From contig JANQLV010000005.1 in NCBI GenBank assembly GCA_028280415.1, positions 1 through 64,000 of the forward strand: a stretch of 64,000 nt of DNA. The letters are read 5' to 3'. This DNA comes from Saprospiraceae bacterium (GTDB taxonomy: Bacteria > Bacteroidota > Bacteroidia > Chitinophagales > Saprospiraceae). Shown in pieces: positions 36,143-45,183 of this stretch. The position numbers and the translations under genes are program-made. Position 1 is the stretch's first letter; each line of letters opens with the position of its first letter. Under the pieces are notes generated by a model. The model ran no database searches and was not told the origin of the DNA. It saw nothing but the letters and a program-made list of their open reading frames with translations.

Positions 36143-36649
36143 CTAGTTCCAGGTAAAACGATAAACTTCAGATGTACCACTTCCATCGGGATTTTCGAAT
36201 AATTCTATCCCTTCCAGAAAGCCTCCGATTTTTTTATAAAACTGGATAGCATTTTTATTCTTGGTAAGTACATAAAGAAAAGTCCGCTCATTTTTGGCAT
36301 TCTTCTTAATATACTGAATCGCTTTTTCCATTAATTGCTTTCCTATACCAAGACCTTTACATGATTTAGAAACATGCAGGTTATCGATGAGGGAACCCCA
36401 GCGTAAATCATTATCAAGAAACAAACAAACAAAACCGGATAATACGCCCTCTTTTTCCGCTATGATAATGTGCATATTGGGATTGGGGTTAGAAAATCGC
36501 TCCTCCCATACTTCCTGTCTTTCATCAAATACAGGGCCATCCAGATAAGTATCTTCGAAGCTGCCACGATAATTATCGCTCCAACTTTGTGCATGGAGTT
36601 GAGCAATTGCTGTTTTATCCTCGGCTGTTGCTTTTCTATATTGTATCAT
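36143..36649 (-). CDS. GNAT-family N-acetyltransferase
   Basis: 168 residues. The GNAT fold is clear: IRKATAEDKTAIAQLHAQSW-type N-terminus (as IQYRKATAEDKTAI), VSGF-like LSGFVCLF, and the acetyl-CoA pyrophosphate loop SCKGLGIGKQLMEKA (Q/R-x-x-G-x-G/A), followed by FYKKIGGF. It transfers an acetyl group from acetyl-CoA to an amine; the substrate cannot be predicted. Cytoplasmic. It lies between the DUF4328 and MBL genes on the same strand, which may be cotranscribed. Confidence 0.9.
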   Translation of the reverse strand: MIQYRKATAEDKTAIAQLHAQSWSDNYRGSFEDTYLDGPVFDERQEVWEERFSNPNPNMHIIIAEKEGVLSGFVCLFLDNDLRWGSLIDNLHVSKSCKGLGIGKQLMEKAIQYIKKNAKNERTFLYVLTKNKNAIQFYKKIGGFLEGIELFENPDGSGTSEVYRFTWN

Positions 36650-36691
36650 TGGTCTTTATGGCATTTTAATATGCCCGCAAATTAATAAATT

Positions 36692-37639
36692 TTAACCTGA
36701 AAAAGCAGCGTAAAACTCTTCCTGGAGTGCTTTAATATCTTCTTCTTTATACTTCTTTGAAAAATGAATGGGTATTGCCTTTTTTACTTTAGCTGCTCGC
36801 ATGATTTCGGCCGAAAGCCTGGAGTAACTATGATAATGCAGTTGAGCCATTTCTTTATCCGCTTCGTTGAAAAAACTTTCGATATATACCTGATCGCAAT
36901 TTGAAAATAGGGCTTTTATTTTCTTGTGATTTTCCTCATGAGCTGCGTGATCCATGATAACTCCGAGAGAGTGTCCTTTTTTTACAGAAAGCAGATGGAA
37001 CCAATCTCCGGCTTTGTACATCTTTTGATCAATCTCAATTTCTACTTCGGGATCATTAAGGGCAAAAGCTTCTTTAAGCCTTGCCACCCATTTGCCTCCT
37101 TTTATCCTCTGATCCGAAAGATCAATTTTTATACGGTCCTTTTCATTAAACCGGTAAGCGATAGAAGCGGTTTTGTGATCGAGGATGGTATACCGGACTT
37201 CAAAATCTAGGTCCTGGTATACGATATTGCTTTGAAAAGATTCCACCTTAACTAAATCCCAGTTTCCAGTATTCAGTTCATAAACATTGACCTGCTGCCC
37301 ATCTAAAATCTCGCGAATCTCATATTGAATGCTTTGGGGCTCGATCAGGTTCCAGGTATACGCTAATAATTTGGCTTGTATTTGCCGGGCGATCCCCTTT
37401 GGGCCGCAAATACTAACTCTTTTTTTACTACCGATTTGATGACGCATAATTTCATCCCAGCCAATGAAATGATCAATATGTGTATGGCTAATGAAGATAG
37501 CTCTGGTGTTTTGATATTCTTTCACATTGTATGTACTAGCCTGACCACAATCACAAATGTATTGCCAGCGGTGGTTATCCAGACTAATCAATAATGATAT
37601 ATCTTCTTCGAATTTACTCTTGATACGGGCTCTGAACAT
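36692..37639 (-). CDS. MBL-fold metallohydrolase, RNase Z-like
   Basis: 315 residues. The metallo-beta-lactamase motif FISHTHIDHFIGWD (His52, His54, Asp56, His57) is followed by a second metal site around VIMDHAAHEENHK and HYHSYSRLSAEIMRAA, and the C-terminal PIHFSKKY. The layout resembles RNase Z/ElaC-type enzymes, though the typical exosite arm is not evident, so a different phosphodiesterase is possible. Cytoplasmic. It is 43 bases upstream of the GNAT gene and 69 bases downstream of the BCCT gene on the same strand. Confidence 0.82.
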   Translation of the reverse strand: MFRARIKSKFEEDISLLISLDNHRWQYICDCGQASTYNVKEYQNTRAIFISHTHIDHFIGWDEIMRHQIGSKKRVSICGPKGIARQIQAKLLAYTWNLIEPQSIQYEIREILDGQQVNVYELNTGNWDLVKVESFQSNIVYQDLDFEVRYTILDHKTASIAYRFNEKDRIKIDLSDQRIKGGKWVARLKEAFALNDPEVEIEIDQKMYKAGDWFHLLSVKKGHSLGVIMDHAAHEENHKKIKALFSNCDQVYIESFFNEADKEMAQLHYHSYSRLSAEIMRAAKVKKAIPIHFSKKYKEEDIKALQEEFYAAFSG

Positions 37640-37707
37640 TTTAAAGAATTGCTTGTGAGGTATACTTTCCGCTTGTTTTCATAAGTAAACCTCCTGGTTC
37701 ATTTACA

Positions 37708-39225
37708 TCACATTTTGAATATATCCTTTTTAAATAAAACTTTAACCCAGGTGATTAAAATAAAAATCACGAGGATTAATGCCGGAAAGCCTCCAATGGC
37801 GGAAATCGTTTTAATACCATCCAGACCTGCATAATTGATCATGATCCATGCAACCAGACCAATGGTAAGCCCCCATATTAACTTGATAGGAAAAGGTGCT
37901 TCTGCATTTTCCGGAGTAATACCGGTTGTACTGATAGCGCTCATTGCTGAAGTATTAGAATCCGAGGCCGTTACGAATGAAAGAAAGACAATCAATAGAA
38001 AAACGAAGCTGATTATTTGTGCAAAAGGCAGCTTTTCGATTAGGAGGTAAATGATACTTTCCGGCCCCTCGGTCTGTAATGCCTGGTAAAGCGGAAAGTT
38101 TTCTCCCTGCATATCCACCTGCAAAGTCGCTCCACTGAATATCATCATCCAGATTCCTCCGAATAATGCCGTGAAGACCACATTCGTCAGGATAAACTCC
38201 CGAACGGTATATCCATAGGCAATTCTACCCAAAAACAAAGCTGTAATCGGTGCCCAGGCCATCCAGTTGGCCCAGTAAAACACCGTCCAGCTATGAACCC
38301 AGCTCGTATCCAGAGGTTGAATTAAATGGGTACTGCGGTTGAAAAAGTTTTTTAAATAGTCTGTTAAACCCTCAAAACCAAGTTGTAATGATTCAAAAGG
38401 GTAAATGAATATGAATATGAGTAAACTCAAAATGACGAAGGCTCTGATATTATAATCGGAAAGTATTCGTATACCGCGGAATAATCCGCTTTTGGCGGAT
38501 AATAAAAAAGTCAGCACGACCAGCGTGGTAATAATGCTGTAAACCAGGGCATTTCCTTGCCAGCCGAACAATTTATTGAGTCCTCCTGAAATCGAAAGAA
38601 TGCCTGCACCGAGGCTTGCTGCCATGCCCGCTACCAGGGCAAAAAGGCAGATAATATCAATGATATCACTGATTGAGCCTTTGACTCGCTTGCCCGCTAA
38701 GGGATATAAAAGTGTACCCAATGAAAAGGATTGCTTCAGATTGTAATAGGCCAAAGCAAATAGAAGCGCAATAGTACCGTAGATCGAATAGGGCGTAATG
38801 GTCCAGTGCATATACATCGTGGACATGGCAAAACCTTGAGCTTCAGCAGAACCGGGAGCAATACCGAGACTTTCAGGCGGTTGATGTAAATGAAAAATTG
38901 GCTCTGCAGTTCCCCAGAATAAAATCCCGGTGGCAATTGTGGTACAGAGCGTAATAGCAAACCAGCGCCATCTGGAAAGGAAAGGCTGAGCATCGGGGCC
39001 ACCAATTTTGACTTTCGCCAGAGGGGAGAAAAAGATAATAATGATCATCAATACACAGCTGAAACTGACCCAGGAAAACAAATCATCAAAATGATACATG
39101 ATCCAGTCCCTGGTCTTGGTAACTCCGGCCAGAAATGCCTCTTTTTGTACAATGCTCGAAATGGTACTAATTGCCAACAAACTAAAGGGAAGCCAAAATA
39201 CCTGATGTTTCAACTTTTGTTGCAT
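37708..39225 (-). CDS. BCCT-family transporter
   Basis: 505 residues with about 12 membrane segments, typical of BCCT carriers. Signature regions are GTAEPIFHLHQPPESLG, HWTITPYSIYGTIALLF, and the TM8-type VFYWANWMAWAPITALFLGR with GYTVREFIL. Substrates of the family are quaternary amines such as betaine, choline or carnitine; sodium or proton coupling cannot be decided. Likely osmoprotectant uptake. It is divergent from the ECF sigma gene (183 bases between starts). Confidence 0.9.
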   Translation of the reverse strand: MQQKLKHQVFWLPFSLLAISTISSIVQKEAFLAGVTKTRDWIMYHFDDLFSWVSFSCVLMIIIIFFSPLAKVKIGGPDAQPFLSRWRWFAITLCTTIATGILFWGTAEPIFHLHQPPESLGIAPGSAEAQGFAMSTMYMHWTITPYSIYGTIALLFALAYYNLKQSFSLGTLLYPLAGKRVKGSISDIIDIICLFALVAGMAASLGAGILSISGGLNKLFGWQGNALVYSIITTLVVLTFLLSAKSGLFRGIRILSDYNIRAFVILSLLIFIFIYPFESLQLGFEGLTDYLKNFFNRSTHLIQPLDTSWVHSWTVFYWANWMAWAPITALFLGRIAYGYTVREFILTNVVFTALFGGIWMMIFSGATLQVDMQGENFPLYQALQTEGPESIIYLLIEKLPFAQIISFVFLLIVFLSFVTASDSNTSAMSAISTTGITPENAEAPFPIKLIWGLTIGLVAWIMINYAGLDGIKTISAIGGFPALILVIFILITWVKVLFKKDIFKM

Positions 39226-39408
39226 GATTAGAGATTGTCGGGCAGGAAGATAAAGGATTTTTCGTATATGGTTAGGGGATTCCTAAGTTATATGTTTACT
39301 TTGTCAGAAAGATGGATTCATCATTTGTGGGCGAACGATCAAAAAAATGCCCATGGCATACAACCCTCAGGTATATATGAAGCTCATTATTGCAAACATT
39401 AGTATTAA

Positions 39409-39951
39409 ATGTCTTTCACAATCAGTATGACGGAAGCTGAACTCATAGATGCGTGTCTTGCCAATAGTCGACGGGCGCAAAAGGACCTCTATGATCGCTA
39501 TAAACAGGCGATGTATACCATAGCTTACCGCATCACAGGCAGTTTTGAAGAAGCCGAAGAAGTTTTGCAAGACGCCTTCCTTAGTGTTTTTCGCAATCTC
39601 GGAAATTTTAGAAGAGAATCGACACTTGGTGCATGGATCAAAACCATTGTTGTCCGCACAGCCATTAAAAAGGTTAAGAAAAAAATATACTTCGAGCCTT
39701 TGGAAGATCATCACCAACGCAAAGAGGTCGTCAACTGGGCCAGTGCGAAACTGGATGTTGATTACCTGGAAAAAGCGATTAAGCAGTTGCCGGAAGGTTA
39801 TCGGACGGTTTTTGTATTAGTGGAAGTAGAAGGCTATGGGCATAAAGAAATTGCCGGTATGCTGGATATTTCCGAAGGGACTTCCAAATCCCAATTATTT
39901 CATGCCAAGAAGAAACTGAGAAACATTTTAGAATCTTATGAGCTTAAATAA
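39409..39951 (+). CDS. ECF-type RNA polymerase sigma factor
   Basis: 180 residues. Region 2 (about 17-85) has LYDRYKQAMYTIAYRIT and EEAEEVLQDAFLSVFRNL; region 4 (about 120-175) has PEGYRTVFVLVEVEGYGHKE and DISEGTSKSQLFHAKKKLR. It directs RNA polymerase to stress or envelope regulons. The next gene begins only 2 bases later and is a single-pass membrane protein, the usual anti-sigma position. Opens a three-gene unit with a DUF4097-like exported protein, 40.7-41.6 kb. Confidence 0.93.
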   Translation: MSFTISMTEAELIDACLANSRRAQKDLYDRYKQAMYTIAYRITGSFEEAEEVLQDAFLSVFRNLGNFRRESTLGAWIKTIVVRTAIKKVKKKIYFEPLEDHHQRKEVVNWASAKLDVDYLEKAIKQLPEGYRTVFVLVEVEGYGHKEIAGMLDISEGTSKSQLFHAKKKLRNILESYELK

Positions 39952-39953
39952 TT

Positions 39954-40571
39954 ATGAAGGAGATCAATAAACATTTGCTGGAGGAAGCCTTAAAGAAGCT
40001 TCCTGAATATAGTCCTCAAAATGTAGTCTGGGATCGAATCAATGAAAAAATGATCATTGCCGGGCAGGAAGAGCATTTGCATCGCTCTCTTGAACAATTA
40101 CCGGATTACGATCCTCCTGCTACTGTGTGGGAAAGTATAGAGGCAGGTCTTCCCGAAGAGCAGCAGGCAAAAGTCAAAACACTCAGCATTCGCAGATGGG
40201 CCGCGGCGGCAGCGGTATTTATAGCTTTTAGCCTGGCTGGTATATATATATTTAATGTAAATCAAAATATGGCCTATGTTTCTGTTAACTATTCGGAAGA
40301 AAAATTACCCGCAGCATTTTTGGAAATAGACTGGGATGCTGATGAAGATGCATTTGAGATGGTAGCCGCTTTTTGTAAAACGGATAATATTGTTTGTAAA
40401 CAACCGGCCTTTAAAGTACTTACGGAAGAATTGGAAGAATTGAACGTAGCGCGAGCCGAATTGAAATACGCTATGGATCAATATGGTAATGATCCTGATT
40501 TGATTGCACAACTGACAGAAATTGAACACGAACGTTCCGATATTTTGAAAAAAATTATTAGACAGATTTAA
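39954..40571 (+). CDS. Probable membrane anti-sigma factor with a duplicated N-terminal motif
   Basis: 205 residues. One membrane helix (about 82-100, WAAAAAVFIAFSLAGIYIF). The cytoplasmic N-terminus carries two copies of a 20-residue motif, roughly LxxLPxYxPxxxVWxxI, at residues 13-29 and 45-61 (LKKLPEYSPQNVVWDRI and LEQLPDYDPPATVWESI). The extracytoplasmic C-terminus is charged and predicted helical (ends IEHERSDILKKIIRQI). Position 2 bases after the sigma gene makes an anti-sigma role likely; no zinc-binding HxxxCxxC motif is present. Confidence 0.75.
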   Translation: MKEINKHLLEEALKKLPEYSPQNVVWDRINEKMIIAGQEEHLHRSLEQLPDYDPPATVWESIEAGLPEEQQAKVKTLSIRRWAAAAAVFIAFSLAGIYIFNVNQNMAYVSVNYSEEKLPAAFLEIDWDADEDAFEMVAAFCKTDNIVCKQPAFKVLTEELEELNVARAELKYAMDQYGNDPDLIAQLTEIEHERSDILKKIIRQI

Positions 40572-40692
40572 AAAAATCCCCAAATCCGGGAGCTGGTTTG
40601 TAAATGGAGTAATCCTTTCCGAACCGGCTCTAAAGGTCGAATTTCAGAAAGATTGCCAGGATTGTCTTTTTGAGTTTTGAAATAAAATATCA

Positions 40693-41619
40693 ATGATCAC
40701 CAGATATTCATTTTATATGAAAAGCATCATAAAAATATATTTAGGTTTATTCTTTACCTTCTTTTCGGGGGCACTCTTTGCTCAGGAGGCTACTTTGCAG
40801 GTCGTGACTAAAAGTATTGAAAAAACAATTAATTATAAGGAAGGTTATGCCTTGAGCATTGATGGCGAAAAAGCAGACGTGCAGATTGAAACCTGGGATA
40901 AAGAACAGGTAAAGATCATTATGGAACTGATTGCAAAACACGAGCAGAGAAAAATCGCCGAACAGGATATAGAAGCACTTGGTTATAATATCGAGTTAGT
41001 TGGAAAGAAAATCTATGTTCGTAATTATGTCAAAACTAAAAGCGGACAGTCCAAACCCGAAAGCATTTTTAAAGCTAACTATGTATTGATCATTCCCGAA
41101 AACTGTCCGGTAGATTTACGCAACCATTTTGGTAAAGCCAATATCAAGGATGTTAAACAGGCCGTCGATGTGAAAAGTGAATTTTGTGAAATACAGTTGG
41201 ATAATATCGAAGGAAGAATAGGGATTGAAACCCGGTTCGGGGATGTGGAAGGGAAGCGATTGGGAGGACAAATGACAATTGAGTCTATTCGTTCGGATAT
41301 TACTCTGAGCCAGATTAAGGGCCCTATTGATATCAGGGCAAAATATGGTAAAATTAAAATTGATGCCAATAACAGCTTGCTTGATCTGAACATTGTAGCT
41401 GAAAAAACAGATATTCTTTTTCTTAATCCTTCTACCGGGACTTATGATTTTGACCTGACTGCTTATTATGGAAATATTACTACACCGGAGGATATGAAAT
41501 TTGATTTTAAAGAAACGAATTCGACTTTGAACAAAGCCGAACTTAATTTACCCCGGCAAGAAGGCCTGGTTTCTATTCAGACCTCTTTTGGAAACATTGT
41601 AGTAATGCGGGTAGAGTAG
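40693..41619 (+). CDS. Exported DUF4097-like beta-helical protein
   Basis: 308 residues, with an alternative ATG at 40717 that begins the signal peptide directly (MKSIIKIYLGLFFTFFSGALFA). After the signal the protein is built of short beta-strand repeats, with NYKEGYALSIDGEKADVQIE, NHFGKANIKDVKQAVDVKS and GDVEGKRLGGQMTIE, resembling DUF4097 adhesin/stacked-strand proteins. It is the third gene of the ECF sigma unit (121 bases after the anti-sigma-like gene), so it is probably a target or envelope partner of the system. Confidence 0.75.
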   Translation: MITRYSFYMKSIIKIYLGLFFTFFSGALFAQEATLQVVTKSIEKTINYKEGYALSIDGEKADVQIETWDKEQVKIIMELIAKHEQRKIAEQDIEALGYNIELVGKKIYVRNYVKTKSGQSKPESIFKANYVLIIPENCPVDLRNHFGKANIKDVKQAVDVKSEFCEIQLDNIEGRIGIETRFGDVEGKRLGGQMTIESIRSDITLSQIKGPIDIRAKYGKIKIDANNSLLDLNIVAEKTDILFLNPSTGTYDFDLTAYYGNITTPEDMKFDFKETNSTLNKAELNLPRQEGLVSIQTSFGNIVVMRVE

Positions 41620-41624
41620 GGGAA

Positions 41625-41660
41625 AGAAAAAACGGCAATGCGCCGGAGCACACTACCGTT
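41625..41660 (-). terminator. Intrinsic terminator of the coiled-coil gene
   Basis: On the minus strand AACGGTAGTGTGC pairs fully with GCGCATTGCCGTT using three G-U pairs, over a TCCG tetraloop, and is followed by TTTTTT. It lies 37 bases past the stop at 41697. Confidence 0.75.
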
Positions 41661-41696
41661 CGGGGGGCGATATATTCAATATGGGACTTTTCTCGT

Positions 41697-42677
41697 TTAA
41701 AGTTTTACTACTTTTCGGTTTTGTATAAAAGGCATCGCTCCGTTTAGCAACAAATATTCTTCTCCTTCGGAAAGGTAAAAAATCTGAATTTCGTAATTAT
41801 CACCCGATTTTTGCTGGTTATTAAAATAGGATAGCTCGATCATATTTCCATCGAATTTAAACTTCACACCTTTTGAATCAATTTCACTATCCGGGAAGTT
41901 TGGATTACTTTCAATATAAGAAAGGGTTTCGCCGGTATCGGAATTGACGATTTTGACGATGAACTGCTCATCCAGTAGCAATTTCAAGTCTTCGTGCTCC
42001 AGGAAAAATTCAATAACGGTATATTTCCATTTGCTGTTTTCCTTTTTGATTTTGCTGATCGCTTTACCAAAACGCTTTTTTGAAAGAGTAACATTGTTAA
42101 ACTTCACCGCAGTATTATTGACGAGATTCGAAATTCTTTTAAACCTCGCTTCACTTACCTGCCTATCCAGCAATTCTGCCTCGCTCTCCTGACGCATGGC
42201 CACTTCCTGTTCTTTTTGGATAGAAAGCTCCGCGATCGTATTTCTTAGTTCTGTTTTGTCCGCTTCCAGGCTCGCAATGAGATTTCTATCAATTTCATCT
42301 TTTCTGGAAAGCTCTGCAATCTCCATTTTTAAAGCCTGATATTGGTTTTCAATATCTTTTAATTTTGCCTTGATAGATTTAATAGTCTTATTCTGATTAT
42401 GAATTTTGCTCTTTAATTGTTTGATCTTTCCGTTTAAAATAGCCACACTATCCTTTAATAATTCAAATTGTTCGCGCAACATGATATTATCAGCAAGTAA
42501 AATCTCGTTTTCCTCTTCCTCATTAGTTAGAGAAACTTCCAGAAAATCAATTTCTTTGGCTTGTTCGGTTATGGTTGCATCCTGATCTTGTATTTTATTG
42601 GATTGAAAAACCGAAAAGATGCTCATCCCTGTAAAGATGATAGTAACTAAAATGGCAGGTAATAATTTTGACATCAT
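41697..42677 (-). CDS. Membrane-anchored coiled-coil protein
   Basis: 326 residues. Starts ATGATG; the second ATG (42674) may be the real start. An N-terminal hydrophobic segment (about 5-22) may be a signal anchor. A long coiled coil follows (about 28-185, e.g. KDSVAILNGKIKQLKSKIHN), then a globular C-terminal domain (about 190-326). Probably periplasmic or surface; function not recognised. It is convergent with the DUF4097-like gene. Confidence 0.7.
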   Translation of the reverse strand: MMSKLLPAILVTIIFTGMSIFSVFQSNKIQDQDATITEQAKEIDFLEVSLTNEEEENEILLADNIMLREQFELLKDSVAILNGKIKQLKSKIHNQNKTIKSIKAKLKDIENQYQALKMEIAELSRKDEIDRNLIASLEADKTELRNTIAELSIQKEQEVAMRQESEAELLDRQVSEARFKRISNLVNNTAVKFNNVTLSKKRFGKAISKIKKENSKWKYTVIEFFLEHEDLKLLLDEQFIVKIVNSDTGETLSYIESNPNFPDSEIDSKGVKFKFDGNMIELSYFNNQQKSGDNYEIQIFYLSEGEEYLLLNGAMPFIQNRKVVKL

Positions 42678-42940
42678 AAAGTGCTTTTGATGGTTCTTAT
42701 CATTTATAAGATCCTAATGAAAAACAAATTTTAACCCGGAATACTGCATTCAAAGCAAAGTGTTTATTTTTTCAGATCACTTTGGAATGGCATAGATTCC
42801 CTTTAATAAAAGTGGTTCGGTAGTCCCTCCATAGATAATTTATATCTACACTATCGAACACTTGTTTGAATTGGTTCACATCGTTTTTGTTTTCTTAAGT
42901 GTATTTGTTCTTCTTAGTTGTTTTGGTTAAAAACACTTGT
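42678..42940. other. Intergenic region between two minus-strand genes
   Basis: 263 bases without a gene. The decamer-plus string AACACTTGTTT occurs twice (near 42858 and 42930), and a small palindrome TAGATA-ATTTA-TATCTA lies at 42832-42848. No terminator is evident. Confidence 0.35.
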
Positions 42941-43396
42941 TTAAAGCTGAGCCGTTTGGCCATAGATGATATTAAAATCATCATTTTTCAACTGTCGCAT
43001 AATTGTAAGTTCCAGCGCTTTTTTAAAAAGCTGCAGGTTTTCGGGCTTTCCTAAGCCTTCAATTGAAGAAAGATAGAATGTGGTAACATTCGAAAAATCT
43101 TCAACTTTTAACAGTGCTATTTGGTCTTTGCTATTTAGAATATGATTATTTTCTAAAAAAATACGAACGATATCCGCTTTGATATTACCCGAAGGATTTT
43201 TAATCGGAATCGATACCAGGCTGATCCCTTTTTTAAAAGGTCTTTGATCGTAAATTATGATAGCCTCCGTTTTGGTATTCCCATTGTTGGAACCTGTATT
43301 TATTGACAGATTACCCAGTTCATTACCCCCATTATTGCAAGTAAATAATGATAAAGGAATTAGAATTGAAAGAATCAACCGATAGATAATATGCAT
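42941..43396 (-). CDS. Small lipoprotein
   Basis: 151 residues. A lipoprotein signal peptide ends in LFTC (Cys20), followed by a low-complexity NNGGNELGNLSINTGSNNG linker and then a domain beginning IIIYDQRPFKKG. No recognised family. Probably membrane-anchored in the periplasm or at the surface. It stands alone between a coiled-coil gene downstream and the divergent ctlX gene. Confidence 0.65.
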   Translation of the reverse strand: MHIIYRLILSILIPLSLFTCNNGGNELGNLSINTGSNNGNTKTEAIIIYDQRPFKKGISLVSIPIKNPSGNIKADIVRIFLENNHILNSKDQIALLKVEDFSNVTTFYLSSIEGLGKPENLQLFKKALELTIMRQLKNDDFNIIYGQTAQL

Positions 43397-43705
43397 GGTG
43401 TTTTTGGTCTTTGTGTTCCGTATATTGCTGATTTACAATTTTAAACACATTAAAATAGAATCAAATATCATTCCAAACATTAAGCTGTTTTTTAATGTTT
43501 ATTAAACTGATACGAAGTAAAATAGATTTTGTTATTATATGAATTAATGAAATTTAATAAGAGCCTTTTTTATCTGAAAAATGGTCGTGTCAGAGCAAAA
43601 AAGAATATTTCATCTGCTTTAATAAAATTAATTTTTGACCAATTGTTAAAAAAAATTATCTTGCGCCGCGACAGGTATTTTAGATAACTTCAAGGTTTAA
43701 ATATT
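43397..43705. other. Divergent intergenic region upstream of ctlX
   Basis: 309 bases, AT-rich. AAACATTAA (43475-43483) and TTAATGTTT (43492-43500) form a 9-base inverted repeat with an 8-base spacer. A promoter-like TTG (43635) to TATCTTG (43657-43663) pair lies about 45 bases before the ctlX start. Confidence 0.4.
43635..43663 (+). promoter_or_regulatory. Candidate Bacteroidota promoter of ctlX
   Basis: TTG at 43635-43637, 19 bases, then TATCTTG at 43657-43663, close to the TTG-N19-TAnnTTTG consensus but lacking one T. Confidence 0.35.
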
Positions 43706-44650
43706 TTGGACAATACTTTGAAACAGACGACCAGCCATATTTTAATGATTCGCCCTGCGAATTTTGGGTTTAATGAGCAAACTGCAGAAAGTAATTCCTT
43801 TCAAAAGGCAGATGATAGTTTGGATGTTGATGAAATCAAACAGAGAGCGATTGAAGAATTTGACCGGTTTGTCGATTTGCTTCGATCAAAAGATATTAAT
43901 GTTCATGTTGTAGAGGATACCGCAAAGCCTGTAAAACCGGATGCCGTTTTTCCGAATAACTGGATCACCTTTCATCAGGATGGCACGGTGATTACCTACC
44001 CGATGCTTTCTGAAGCCCGGCGAAAAGAACGCAGACCGGATATTGTAGAAGCACTCAAAAGTTCTTTTGAGGTATCGAGAGAACGTCATCTTGAATTTTT
44101 TGAATCAAAAGACAAATTTCTGGAAGGTACCGGGAGCATGATTCTGGACCGGGTTAATAAGATCGTCTATGCCTGTATCAGTCCTCGCACGGATGCCAGC
44201 TTACTCGAAGAGTTCTGTTTGTGGACAGATTATGAAAAAGTGCAGTTTCACTCGGTGGATGCTGAGGGAAAAGATATTTATCATACCAATGTAATGATGG
44301 CTCTGGGTGAAGGCTTTGTTATTATTTGTATGGATACGATCAAGAATGAGGAAGAACGGGCAGCTTTGGAATATGCTTTTGCCAAAACCAATAAAGAAAT
44401 CATCGAAATTAGTTTTGAACAGGTACTGGCTTTTGCCGGTAATATGCTTCAGGTTCGCAATGAACATGGAGAAAAGTTCCTGGTAATGTCTGAACAAGCT
44501 TTTCAATCACTTGACCAGGAGCAAATTGACCGAATTTCCGTACATACAAATATTCTCTACAGTCCTATTGATATCATTGAGACTTACGGTGGTGGAAGTA
44601 CCCGTTGTATGATGGCTGAAATTTTTCTACCAGAGAAAACTCCGGCTTAA
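43706..44650 (+). CDS. ctlX: CtlX-type guanidino-group hydrolase (arginine deiminase-related)
   Basis: 314 residues with a TTG start at 43706; no ATG lies between an upstream in-frame stop and this codon, and CtlX proteins begin with the same ILMIRPANFGFN segment shortly after the start. Motifs of the amidinotransferase fold: PDAVFPNNWITFHQDG, EGTGSMILDR, YHTNVMMALG and the nucleophile Cys301 in GGGSTRCMMAE. CtlX is linked to citrulline/arginine metabolism in Francisella. Substrate here is not certain. No neighbour supports a pathway. Confidence 0.85.
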   Translation: MDNTLKQTTSHILMIRPANFGFNEQTAESNSFQKADDSLDVDEIKQRAIEEFDRFVDLLRSKDINVHVVEDTAKPVKPDAVFPNNWITFHQDGTVITYPMLSEARRKERRPDIVEALKSSFEVSRERHLEFFESKDKFLEGTGSMILDRVNKIVYACISPRTDASLLEEFCLWTDYEKVQFHSVDAEGKDIYHTNVMMALGEGFVIICMDTIKNEEERAALEYAFAKTNKEIIEISFEQVLAFAGNMLQVRNEHGEKFLVMSEQAFQSLDQEQIDRISVHTNILYSPIDIIETYGGGSTRCMMAEIFLPEKTPA

Positions 44651-44919
44651 GAAGAAAAACCCTGTTTATTCTTCTTATAGGCCCATTTTTTCCTAAAACA
44701 CAAAATATCGGATATCTAAAAAGAGGTATCGGAAAATAATATTCTGTACTTTTCTTTGAAATCTTCAAACGGCTTCAATATATTTGCCTTAACATCTATG
44801 GATGAAACTAAATCAGGTAAAATGTTCGCATTCCCAGGGTGAGATGATAATAGAAACAAAACGAAAAGACAGCCCTTTCTTATGTTTTCCTGACAAATTC
44901 AAGAATGCCATTGAGCAAG

Positions 44920-44936
44920 AACAGGTTAAACCTGTT
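44920..44936. promoter_or_regulatory. Perfect palindrome AACAGGTTAAACCTGTT
   Basis: 8-base arms (AACAGGTT/AACCTGTT) around a single central A, 248 bases upstream of the receptor start. Operator-like. Confidence 0.45.
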
Positions 44937-45125
44937 TGTTAAACATTTCTATTAACTATTTAATCCCATTTTCAGTTAAGGACGCTCTTTGCTGAGGGTC
45001 TATTGGTATGGAAACTAAGGTATAGTTTGATGCTTATGTTAATTCGCAGCAACACACTTTAGAAGTAATTGTATTGATACTTAACGATTATTTAAACTTA
45101 GAAATGCTTAAATCTTTGGAATCCT

Positions 45126-45141
45126 TTTCACATTTGTGAAA
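45126..45141. promoter_or_regulatory. Palindrome TTTCACATTTGTGAAA upstream of the Oar-type receptor
   Basis: 7-base arms TTTCACA and TGTGAAA flank TT, ending 42 bases before the receptor ATG. The position fits a repressor operator or a regulatory hairpin. Confidence 0.45.
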
Positions 45142-45183
45142 GTTTTATACTATAACAAACATTTTAAACTAAATTAACAGAGA

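Larger units (their letters stand above)
44651..45183. other. Long 5' region of the Oar-type receptor gene
   Basis: 533 bases without a convincing gene. TAAGAAGAA/TTCTTCTTA near 44648-44676 may terminate ctlX weakly. Two palindromes, at 44920-44936 and 45126-45141, are annotated separately. No cobalamin, TPP or other known riboswitch was recognised. Confidence 0.45.
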
